A stretch of 64,000 bases of DNA. Source: Argopecten irradians. Its lineage: Eukaryota; Mollusca; Bivalvia; Pectinida; Pectinidae. Of this stretch, positions 11,970-22,800 are shown piece by piece. The notes under the pieces were generated by a model, which ran no database searches, was not told the DNA's origin, and saw only the letters and a list, made by a program, of their open reading frames with translations. The DNA is taken from the NCBI RefSeq assembly GCF_041381155.1, contig NC_091142.1, forward strand, positions 23,088,362 through 23,152,361, written 5' to 3'. Position 1 is the first letter of the stretch. Each line of letters begins with the position of its first letter. The position numbers were made by a program, and so were the translations under genes.

Positions 11970-12895
11970 ACCAATATTAACATTTAACATTGTGTGCTAC
12001 AGGGAGTAATCCTAGTGACACCTATATTAATATTTAACATTGTGTGCTACAGGGAGTAATCCTAGTGACACCTATATTAATATTTAACATTGTGTGATAC
12101 AGGGAGTAATCCTAGTGACACCTATATTAATATTTAACATTGTGTGCTACAGGGAGTAATCCTAGTGACACCAATATTAAATATTTAACATTGTGTGCTA
12201 CAGGGAGTAATCCTAGTGACACCTAATATTAATATTTAACATTGTGTGCTACAGGGAGTAATCCTAGTGACACCAATATTAATATTTAACATTGTGTGCT
12301 ACAGGGGCACCAATATTAATATTAACATTGTGTGCTACAGGGAGTAATCCTAGTGACACCATATTAATATTTAACATTGTGTGCTACAGGGAGTAATCCT
12401 AGTGACACCAATTTAAATTTAACATTGTGTCTACAGGGAGTAATCCTAGTGACACCATATTAATATTTAACATTGTGTGCTACAGGGAGTAATCCTAGTG
12501 ACACCATATGTGTGATATTTAACATTGTGTGCTACAGGGAGTAATCCTAGTGACACCTATATTAATATTTAACATTGTGTGCTACAGGGAGTAATCCTAG
12601 TGACACCAATATTAATATTTAACATTGTGTGCTACAGGGAGTAATCCTAACATGGAGTGCTACAGGGAGTAATCCCAGCGACACCAATATTAAATAATTA
12701 ACATGGTGTGCTACAGGGAGTCATCCTAGTGACACCTATATTAATATTTAACATTGTGTGCTACAGGGAGTAATCCTAGTGACACCAATATTAATATTTA
12801 ACATTGTGTGCTACAGGGAGTAATCCTAGTGACACCAATATTAATATTTAACATTGTGTGCTACAGGGAGTAATCCTAGTGACACAATTATTAAA
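11970..12895. repeat. 50-bp minisatellite, about 19 units
   Basis: Units of about 50 bp containing TGTGTGCTACAGGGAGTAAT followed by CCTAGTGACACC and an AT-rich TAATATTTAACA segment. Most units differ at only a few bases; a few are shortened (around 12301 and 12650). Diverged units continue to about 13008, where a TTGTGTTCAACAAGGAGTCA-type unit runs across the NTAQ1 stop codon. The array lies in the 3' UTR or immediate 3' flank of NTAQ1. Confidence 0.9.
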
Positions 12896-13004
12896 CATTT
12901 TAGTAGTGTGTGATATTGGGAGCCACACTAATATTAAATATTTAAGATACCAGTTTAAATATCAATATTGTGTTCAACAAGGAGTCATCCTATTGACGTC
13001 AACA

Positions 13005-16000
13005 TTAACTCTTTGGCTTTTTGGAAAATTTGTGTACAAGTCCTTCAAAGTCCAGCACAGATCCTACTCCTTTAGCTGGGTCCATAGATATAAAGTCGTG
13101 TATGTTGTTTGTGGAATCTGAAAATTAAATTCCAGGTTCTTAAATCTCATTAGACATACAAGTAGTACTACAAATTTTAAGATATATTACAGAAATAATA
13201 AACATGTTTATTTCAAATAGATGTATTTATGATCAATGTTGCAATAAAATATAAGTGAGCTCAGTATTATAGATCCCCATTTGTATTAAACGTAACAAAC
13301 CATCAGTAAGAGAGCTTTTCGTACTATACAATAACAAATTAAGAATCTAATATGGTATTACATATGAGAGTTTTGTGATACCAATACTTTTTTGTTGCAA
13401 GATCGCAAAATTGCAACACTAAAACTTTTTAACTTTTGAAATTAAAAATTGATGTTTTCATGGTAAAAATAACAGGGTATTTGAAAAAAAAATGCTTGGT
13501 TATTTCTGCAATCACCTTTAAATATCGAATGACGTACTTATGCGATATTGTACAAAATTAATGCAAACACTGCATTGGCATATATGCTGTATTATTTGGT
13601 AACACAGTAATTCAATATGTATAACAGGAAATATAATCATATATATTTCGTTGAATAACGCATTTCATATATAGAATTGAAAGCATTGTTTCATTAGTTC
13701 TACATGAAGAACTTCATAAAGGATATTGAACAACAAAGAAAGACTGTGTTCCATACTTTTCAAAAAGCAATGACAGTTGTTACAGATAACAGCATTTCAA
13801 CCACTTGCACAAAAACCTTAAAAGATGCCCCATCGCCGACAGAGCATAAACAATACCCATCATTTGAACAACAACTAGTGTTTAATAAACACAAAAAAAT
13901 AATGTAAAATAGTTTATGATGTTTTTGGTGTATGAGCTATCAGTACTTCATTCCATGTAAGACATAGTGTCATGGAATTCTTTTCGGATGCAATTATTAA
14001 TATACATTTGTATAATATGTTTATGCTGAAGTGAAATCAGAAACTCAAACTATTAAATGGTGGTAACGGTGTAAGGTAATTAACTTTTGTAACTGAAAAA
14101 AAACACTTAATTCGTCTGCTCCGGTTTTGATAGATAAACCATACCATTTGTCTGAGGTGTGGTATCTTTAACGAATAAAATCACTGTCACTGAACTGATT
14201 ACAATAACCTTGTCTCCAATTAGTAGCTAACCAGTGGGTAATGTAAAAAGCTTTAATTACCCGACGTTTGTATAAATGGATATGATGGTAGCTCACTAAA
14301 CTTACCCAACGTTTGTATACATGGATATGATGGTAGCTCACTAAACTTACCAAACGTTTGTATACATGGATATGATGGTAGCTCACTAAGTGTACCTGAC
14401 GTTTGTATACATGGTTATGATGGTAGCTCACTAAGTTTACCTGACGTTTGTATACATGGATATGATGGTAGCTCACTAAGTGTACCTGACGTTTGAATAC
14501 ATGGACATGATGGTTGCTCACTAAACTTACCAAACGTTTGCATACATGGATATGATGGTAGCTCACTAAGTGTACCTGACGTTTGTATACACAGAAATGA
14601 TGGCTGCTCATTACGCTTAACTGACGTTTATATACAAAAATATGTACATGGATATGATGGCGGCTCACTAAAACATTATTTACCTGACGGTAACTTAACG
14701 GTAGCTCACTAAGTTTACCTGACGTTTGTATATGGACATGGACTTACGTAATAACGGTAGCTCACAAGTTTACTGACGTTGTTCCATTAATGCTAGCTCA
14801 CTTTTCCTGAAGATTGTATACATGGATATGATGGCGGCTCACTAAGCTTATCTGGCATTATTATGCATAGAAATGGTGGCTGCTCACTAAGTTTACCTGA
14901 TGTTTGTATACATGGATATGATGGTAGCTCACTAAGTTTACCTGTCGTTTGTATAAATGGATATGATGGCAACTCACTGGTTTCACTGAGTTTACCCTGT
15001 CGATATGATGATCATAGTTTACTGACGTTTGTATACATGGATATGATGGCGACTCACTAAGTTTACCTGACGTTTGTATAAATGGATATGATGGTAGCTC
15101 ACTAAGTTTACCTGACGTTTGTATACATGGATATGATGGCGACTCACTAAGTTTACCTGATGTTTGTATAAATGGATATGATGGTAGCTCACTAAGTTTA
15201 CCTGACGTTTGTATACATGGATATGATGGCAACTCACTAAGTTTACCTGACATTTGTATACATGGATATGATGGCGGCTCATTAAACTTACCTGACGTTT
15301 GTATACATGGATATGATGGCGGCTCACTAAGCCACTGTTTGTTGGCATCCAACATGTGAGATCTGTCGGAGGCAAATATCGATAGGAACTCAGACCCAGG
15401 TATTACCCGAAATTTTCTGAAATATCCATAATTCATTTTCAGGTTTTTGGTTTCATGTTATAATGTTCCTATACATCTACATATTAAGCAACATGTCTTT
15501 GGTAATATAAATTAATTATTAGCCTAACGTTAGTACTGTATATCAAACAACATGAGTCTAAACAACATGTGTCTAGCTTTGTACATTAGGTAATATCAGC
15601 ATAACTGTTGAAAAGTAGATTTAGGCAACATTGACAAGAGTTTGTTTCTGTGAATACCAGTCAATTTAAATATGTGTGGTAATGTATAATGAGTTAAACA
15701 TACTACTTTTTGCATATATATAATTTATATGATAGCCTAGCTGTGGTAGTACTGAAGGCTAACTGCATTATACTTAACCATGGTACTGTAAGCCAGTTAT
15801 TATACTAACTGTGCAATCTGTGGCACTGGCTGTCGACAATGATCATCTTGCCTGAGAAACTCTTGGCTGTAAGGCAGTTTTAAAATGACTGAACTGTAGT
15901 AGCCCATTACTTACCTGTGATATTGCTTTTTCAGTGTTAAGTTTGGTCTGATACCCTTGGCTGTATACTCGGAGAAGTCACAAGGAAAAGGCAGTTTGGT

Positions 16001-19000
16001 ATCTAGGTCATACACTAGGGAAGTATCATCATCATTGTAGATACATATCACATGGTAGTCCTATTAAAAACAATAATATATTATAGCAACAGGCCAAATG
16101 GGCTAAAGTTGCTCACCCTTTTTGAAACTACAGTTTCAAAAATTGCCTGTGATCTTACATGAAGGTCAATGTTGTTATTCATTTAAACAAACTGGTAACC
16201 TTATATCGCAGCATGCTAGAGGCCCAATGTCCCTGGACTCTTGTTGTAACAGAAAAGGATGTTATTTAAAAGTTGACTTTGCTTACCCTTTGACCAAGTG
16301 GCTAATGAATGTAATCAAGGTTTGTTTACTTTTCCAACATGGACATTAATACTAAAATGGACAAAACAACTGTTTATTATAATTGTCTGACATAGACAAT
16401 TTTAAACTGTCATAATGGTTAATATACATTTTTATTATATGACAGGTGCTTTTGTTGTCTTTTGATTGGCCGATACGCTTCTCAGAAGTATTCATCAACT
16501 GCAATATCAACCCCGAAATTGGCAGCGAAAAGCACGCAAGGTTACTGGAATCAATTTTGACATCGAGTTGTACCCAAATAAAGTGTAACGCGAGTTTCCC
16601 TCATTCAGTGACGTCGGAATAATCTATTGTGACGTCATTATTATAGTTTGCAACATATATGGTGGAAGGCAGCAAGTTTGCTGCGATCAACAGAAATGAA
16701 CTGCAAACTTCAATTTATGGAAAATGTTCAAGAACGCAAGAGGGGCTGCAGTTGATACAATATTCCGTGGCTCTATCAGTCTATAGCGTTAGCAAGAAGC
16801 ATTTGGATATTTACCATTCATACTACATGTAACTACTTTTGTAAACAGAAACAGAAACTCGAAAATCATATAACCGTCGGCCTCCAGCCTCGGGATATAT
16901 AACTTAATCGGGTTAATAACTCACCGTATCCACCTGAAAATAGGTCGATTATTGTATAATATTACCTTATTTAAATAAAATAAGAACAAAGCATTGTATG
17001 ACATGACATAGATCTGGGGCAAAGATTTAAGTTTTACTTTTATCCTCACTGTTAGAATTACTTCTTTGCCCTATATTTACTACGATTTGTACTTTGTATC
17101 CTACAGACATATGGCAGTAAGGATCCAGTGTTACCTGGAATACAACCATTGTTTTACTTCTTTGGCCATATCATATAAATATAAAAACATGTCAATTTAT
17201 ATTATTAGTTGTTATGAAATAATTGTTTTGATAAAGTAAAGGACTGCATTGAAAATAGGCAAACTTTTCACACCATTTAATTTGACTTTATGTGCATACT
17301 ATCATCAGTAATCTTATCCTTATAAGTATAATGACTGTATCTATATTTATTGAATATTAATATCTGGTGGTAATGACTGCAATAAACAATGTAAACAAAA
17401 GAAGTGAAATAAAGATCATCAGTGTCATCTTTCCATAGCTGTGAAGGTAAAGGAAAATGCTGTCATGAATAAATTCTTACCCATACTACAACTCCATCAG
17501 GTGAAGCACTCGATTTCTGGTAAAAGAGTGGAATCTAAAAAGCAAAGAAAAACATATCAAGGGAATTGATTCACTCAATGTTACTTTTGAAAATTACCAA
17601 GTTTTTCATCTCTGTTTCATTTCTGTTTTACTTCTGTAACATTAAGAATATTTAATAAATTAAAAAATTAAAAAGCTATTTGTTCAACTAGATTCAATGA
17701 AGTAATATACTACTTATATTTACATTTGTAATTTTAGTTTGATTAATATTTTGACGGAAAAAAAATACTTTATGTAACAACTAACAATTTGGTGCTTACA
17801 TATAAATATTATTTTTCCTGTCAATTTTGTTTGAAAACAATGAAGCAGTTTTTAGTTATGACGGGAAGAAAATAAAATAAAAGTTTTTAAACCAACCTGT
17901 TTGTTTTCATTTGATATAAACACACAATAGCAGTATGACATCTTGTTTGGACTTCTGTCCTTTACAAGCTCACAGAGTTTCCAAACATTTTCTTCACTGT
18001 AACAAACAAGTAACATATTAACAAAATTTTGATGGAATATCAATAACATGTACATACCATTTAAAGTACCTGAAATAGCCTGGTGGCAGCTATTTAATTT
18101 TCCTGAGTTTTTTTTGTGTATGTCCGTCAATACAACTAATACAGTATATATACATGTAGTTATATGGGGTTATCGGAAAAAAGAATTGAGGACAGAAGAA
18201 CAAACAAACAAAAAAGACTCTGCCGCAAGATGATAGAAATATTTCTAGTATTTTCACAAATTAATTCAGTTGTATGATATGTATAGTATATACATGTATA
18301 AAATTAAACAGAAAGAAATTATTAATGATTTTTTAAAGGTAATCACAAGTCCAACACAAATATTGACAAAAATAGATGGATTTTTTTGTCCAATACAGGG
18401 GTTTTGAGAGAATGATTTACAATTTTCCAGTGTATTGATTGTGACATCTCAAAAGTCATGTCCAAATTTGATGTCACAATTACCGGAGAGTGGGACTTAT
18501 CAATGACAATTTGTACTTTACCTACGTCGTTTTGGTATCTCGAAATTGAGGACAGAGGTATTCATTGAGAATTAAATGTTGTATCATATCATATATTGTG
18601 TGTGGCCAACAGGTCTGGATCAAGCTGGATAAATCCTTATGCAAAGGTAGAAGGTGACCGTATCACTTTCGTGCACTATTTACAATTTAAACTTCTATAT
18701 TTACAGAACCAGTTAATAGATTTCTAAAAGAAAACAGATTGATCAAATTCTGACAAATACTAGACAACATATATTATTGTGTAACAGGAAAGGAGAAAAT
18801 GTTTTTGTCATAGGTCTTGTCAAATATGTGTAACAAGAGAGAAGAAAATGTAGCGGCCAGACTGGGATTCGTACCCTGGACACTCCGAACACTAGCTGAA
18901 TGCTCTACCGCTGAGCTATCTGGTTATTGTTGATCAACTCAGTCCATTCCTGTTACACTCCCTCCCTCCTCTTTCAAAGTCTTCGCCCTCAAAGCCATGA

Positions 19001-19655
19001 GATCCTTCACCTTGTATCACCATGTTCAGATGGTATTTTAGTTGGGCGTCAATTTTGTAACAGGAGAGGCGAAAATATAGTAGCCAGACCGGAATTTCGA
19101 ACCTGGGACCTCTGAACACTAGCCAAATGCTCTATGGCTATGTCTAACCTGGTCACAAATGAACGAACCTGTCCAATCGCTACATGTGTACATTGTATAT
19201 GAAGCTACATGTAGATTCCACATGTACATAGCATTCAATTCACAGGTATGTGTAGCTTCGATATCACTATACACTGTACTGTGCAGTGTTTGTGTTTACA
19301 CTGTTCCTATATCCTTTTTACAGCTGTTTGAACTTTTAAGCATAGAGACCCAAAATGAACCCACATTTTTCCTGTGACTCCATTCCAATTACATAAGGGT
19401 ACCCCATTTCATCTGGGGACGGCTCCATTGATGGAACATCCAGTACAAAATCCATGTATGCACTCTAACATGTGTGAAGTACATGTACATGTAATCAAAG
19501 ACATAGAGCTATTGTGTAAAATATAGGTAAAACGAAAGTAAACAGATAATTTGAGTGTACAACATATCAGTAGGATAGTGTACTTACCAATAACAACTAG
19601 TGTATGTACATTTATCTGGAGTAGGAATTATATCAAGAATCTTGGCTTGATCCAT
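13005..19655 (-). CDS. NTAQ1: Protein N-terminal glutamine amidohydrolase (WDYHV1/NTAQ1), complete, six exons
   Basis: Deamidates N-terminal Gln to Glu in the Arg/N-degron pathway; the family is a small monomeric cytosolic/nuclear enzyme. Exons on the minus strand: 19655-19588, 17996-17897, 17534-17481, 16060-15915, 15416-15292, 13117-13005. All phases fit, giving 201 residues (human about 205). Motifs: [17 protein letters not shown] with catalytic Cys23, DYHV with His77 directly after VVVW, and [12 protein letters not shown] with Asp92, which together match the family's Cys-His-Asp triad. Later come [21 protein letters not shown] and DFISMDP. The catalytic Cys codon is split by intron 1 (TG|T). 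Start chosen at 19655: it is the first ATG before the CTYTSC motif and is only 187 nt from the divergent ISOC start. Intron 5 holds a 45-bp array copied from the end of exon 5, and a MITE. Confidence 0.95.
13818..14171. mobile_element. TTAA-flanked MITE, family A, copy 2
   Basis: Left end AAGATGCCCCATCGCCGACA and right end GAGGTGTGGTATCTTTAA match the other two copies, as does the interior (CATTTGAACAACAACTAGTG). Located in NTAQ1 intron 5, about 80 bp from the edge of the 45-bp array. Confidence 0.8.
14255..15337 (-). repeat. 45-bp tandem array derived from the 3' end of NTAQ1 exon 5, with repeated splice donors
   Basis: About 23 units of 45 bp, read on the minus strand as the exon-5 end (coding P-S-Y-P-C-I-Q-T-S), then CAG|GTAAGT or CAG|GTAAAC, then a short spacer that is again coding-like. 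The unit next to the real exon (ending 15292) has the best donor (CAGGTAAGT). Further units keep the donor core at 15247, 15202, 15157, 15112 and 15067. Forty-five is a multiple of three and the first six or so units are open in the exon frame. Units at the far end (below about 15020) are more diverged, with indels near 14690-14830 and 14980-15020. Confidence 0.92.
16061..17480 (-). other. NTAQ1 intron 3 with a truncated repeat end
   Basis: Near 16087-16120 the sequence AGGCCAAATGGGCT then GTTGCTCACC resembles the left end of the pearl-like element at 30565. AGAGGCCCAATGTCCCTGGA follows near 16218. CRE-like TGACGTC motifs occur near 16611 and 16631. The rest is AT-rich with no recognised feature. 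Confidence 0.4.
18398..18546. mobile_element. Palindromic MITE, family B, copy 2
   Basis: Diverged copy of the 7518-7704 element: GGTTTTGAGA at the left; CGTCGTTTTGGTATCTCGAA at the right; ATGTCACAATTACCGGAGAG inside, corresponding to CGTCATAATCACCGGAAGG. Lies in NTAQ1 intron 1. Confidence 0.65.
18850..19152 (-). mobile_element. tRNA-derived SINE, dimeric, copy 1
   Basis: Read on the minus strand, the left part is tRNA-like: A-box TAGCTCAGCGGTAGAGC (18902-18918) and B-box GGTACGAATCC (18865-18875). It has a plausible paired acceptor stem (CCAGAT/GTCTGG). A second, decayed tRNA-like head with B-box GGTTCGAAATTCC lies near 19090-19150. The linker contains GTTGGGCGTCAATTTTGTAA, shared with the copy at 20155. 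Confidence 0.75.
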
Positions 19656-19841
19656 GGTAAATTGTTTATTTAGCAACGTTTACATTGGTTTCCAAACGTC
19701 TTGTAGATCACGCTAAGCGCATCAATGACTACGACTGAAATGCCGGTAGTATAATCTTCCAGATGTTTGTTTTGAATGTGTATGGTCGCTCAAGCGTTTA
19801 AAGACCATGTGGGTCATGTGATCACTATTTTATCCGTAAAA
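19656..19841. promoter_or_regulatory. Divergent promoter between NTAQ1 (-) and ISOC (+)
   Basis: Only 186 bp separate the two start codons, so both 5' UTRs and core promoters must lie here or overlap the genes. The segment contains an E-box-like ATGTGATC/CATGTG stretch near 19805-19825 and no clear TATA box. Function is inferred from layout. Confidence 0.65.
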
Positions 19842-22800
19842 ATGGCTTCAGGAAAGCGTCTCGGCAATCTCGCGCTGGACAAGACAGTGATATTTGTGTG
19901 TGACATGCAAGAACGATTTCGTCCGGCTATCAGTTATTTTGCGGAGATCGTTGAAGTCGCAGGAAGAATTGTAAGATCAAATTTAGAGCAAAAAAAGTGC
20001 TACATATCATGTGTACCACATGCAGGTGCCTTGCCCTTGGTCAGTTTGTTCTGTAAAAATACAAAAACATATGAGATAAATTATACATTTTATAGCATCC
20101 CCTTACAGTACTATATATACAATATATACATATATACTTATGTATAGGAGAAATGTAGCGGGCAGACCGGGATTTGAACAAGAGACCCTTCGAACACTAT
20201 AGCCGAGTGCTCTAACCACTGAGTTACCTGGTCACCGATAATTGACCCAGTCCAATCCCGCCACACTCCTCCCTCCTTTCTTGAAGTCTTCGCCCTCGAA
20301 GACATACCAGACCCTTCCAAACACCAGTGACCACCAACACTGTAGGTTATGTAGTTGGGCGCCAATTCTGTAACGGGAGAGGAGAAAATGTAGGCCATAC
20401 TGGAATTCAAACCAGGGACCCTCCGAACACTAGCCGAGTGCTCTAAGGACTGAGCTACATATATGTACCTGGTCACCTATGATCGACCAAGTCCAATCTC
20501 ACCACAGTATATTACATGTACAAATGTATGCTGATATTGATAGGGAATGTGTATTATTTAACAAATATGACAAAAAGATACAAATGGAACTTAAATGTAT
20601 ATATGGTGCCATAAATGGATAGAAAAAAAAAACTGTGATTGATGACAATGATTATTGTATTATTCAAAGGAATGTACAGTAATGAGCCAGGGATCAATCT
20701 AGCTCTGATTTATTACCGTTTATGGGTAAATTTCCCCTCAAGGAATGAATTCCCCTCTGGCCTAAAATTCCCCTGAAGATTTAAAAATTCCCCATTTGAA
20801 GCTAAATAATGACCATTTTTGTAATGCAATTTCCCCTGTGATTTATTTTTCATTAATTTTTAAGACTTTTGTTTGCAAATTTCTTCATATTTATCATACA
20901 GCTACTGCATATTTAATGATAAACTCAAATTTTTCATTATTGAGCTTAAAAACTTGCTTTATTAAATCTAAAAATAAAATTACAATTTAGTTGTTTTACC
21001 GTACTTTTTCGTCAAAATGAATATAATTTTGATCCAAAATAAGAAGATTCAAATTCCCCTATATTTCGCCAAACTTTTCCCCTATTTTGAAAAAGGGAAG
21101 TTTCCCCAAAAACCTAGATTGATCCCTGTAAGCGCAAAGCACAAAGGTAACACACATGTAATCGGGTCAATATGTACAAGACTCAGTACATTACATTATC
21201 AATTAAGGCACTAGTGATATGGAAGTATAATTCCCCTTACAATTTTATATACATGTTTGAAAATTGTTTTAGTGAATATTACATATGTAATTAGCATTTT
21301 TTTTTGTCTTATTAGTATTTATGTAATATTTTTATTCAGATTGTTGAAGAATGGTAACCACTGATTTTATTCTTGCTTTATTTATTTTTTTGATTTGTTT
21401 TTAGCTTGAAGCCTCAAAACTTTTGAATATTCCAGTGATTGTAACAGAACAAGTAAGTTTCAATAATAATGACTTATCTACATGCATGTATGCATCTGCT
21501 ATATCCAGAATACAAAATTTAAAAAATATGAAAATCAAAGACCAAACTAAGAGTAATAAAACATATCAGTTACATGTTGATAATATTATTCACATTTACA
21601 TAAATTCATTTTGGAAGGAAGTTTTACTTCCTTATCAAAGTATAAAAAAAAAATATTTCAATAATTTGATTATAAGTAACAGTATACAATATAATAACAT
21701 TACTGACTTTCTATGCATTTTGAAAACAATTATTTGATACATCTTAATAAAAATACATTTTTTTCACCATGTTCAGTATCCTAAGGGTCTAGGCAGTACT
21801 GTGGAGGAGCTTGATATTAGCCATGCTGCAGGCAAGTTTGATAAGACAAAGTTCAGTATGATGTTACCAGAGGTGGAGGAAAAGCTGAAGACACTGTGTG
21901 GGGGAGATGTCCAACATGTTGTACTTCTTGGTATAGAGGTATGATCTACTATAGCTGGTTATTAAGTTGTGTTGATCAGCGATGTTGTTGTTAATATGTT
22001 ATCTGTGAGACGGTATTAAATGATGGATAATTATAGATCATGTATATAGCTGCTATTATTGTGAAAAATTGTAGTTTATTAAAATTACAGTTTAAGCTGA
22101 TACTTGATATGAACAGTTGTACTGTAGGTGTCTGAATCTGTAGAAATCATAACAGAATAAATATTCATTCAGGTGGTCTAATTTTATAGACAAAAATAAA
22201 AACATAGAATCTGATGTTAATTGAACAGCGAAGTACAGAAGAGGTTATATTAAAAGTAATAATAGAACTTTGTAATTAGCAGTTGCATGTATAATGAATC
22301 CAACATTTGTGACAAAGAATGTCATTTATTCTCCAGGCCCATGTGTGTGTCCAGCAGACTGTCATAGACCTGTTGTCTCGAGACATAGAAGTACATGTTG
22401 TAGCCGACGCCACTTCCTCCAGGTCACAAATGGACAGGGTATTTGCCTTTGAAGTGAGTCTGGATACTAATTAAAATGTTAATATCATCTACATTTAATT
22501 AATAAGAATTAGTACAATAGTGATAATTCTTATAAACAACTAAGGTCAATTGAGGTGGAGGAAAGTTGTGATACCTATCTGGCAACTTTGAACACAAAGC
22601 CTAAAAGTGGAAGTCCAGTGGTTGGAATACAAGAAAAGGCCTCTGCTACCACATCCCATAGATTTGTTTTAGTGTACAAGAGAAAGAAAGTTGTCACCAC
22701 AAAAATAACATTATTTCTGTGTATAAAGGGAGATAATTCAATCTTTTTGAGCCTTGATATTTCTTGTTCATTTTGATTATGTATTATATTTGAATTCACC

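Noticed and set aside
14255-15337. CRISPR-like array of regular repeats
   Set aside because: Units are directly adjacent without unique spacers, the DNA is clearly animal, and the unit is an exon copy.
14168-15436. Long minus-strand open frames (166, 191 and 118 residues) made of repeated Y-H-H-I-H-V-Y-K-R or P-S-Y-P-C-I-Q-T units, as independent repeat proteins
   Set aside because: They are reading frames of the 45-bp array derived from NTAQ1 exon 5; only the exon frame has a biological anchor.
18865-18926. Functional tRNA-Thr gene on the minus strand
   Set aside because: A and B boxes and part of the stems are present, but the anticodon arm pairs poorly and the block sits in a repeated SINE dimer also found at 20155.
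19776-19841. Upstream in-frame ATG as the ISOC start
   Set aside because: The extra residues have no family counterpart and the ATG at 19842 aligns with the usual N-terminus; the upstream stretch is better read as promoter or 5' UTR.
20138-20476. 112-residue minus-strand open frame
   Set aside because: Falls wholly in the SINE copy; no domain.
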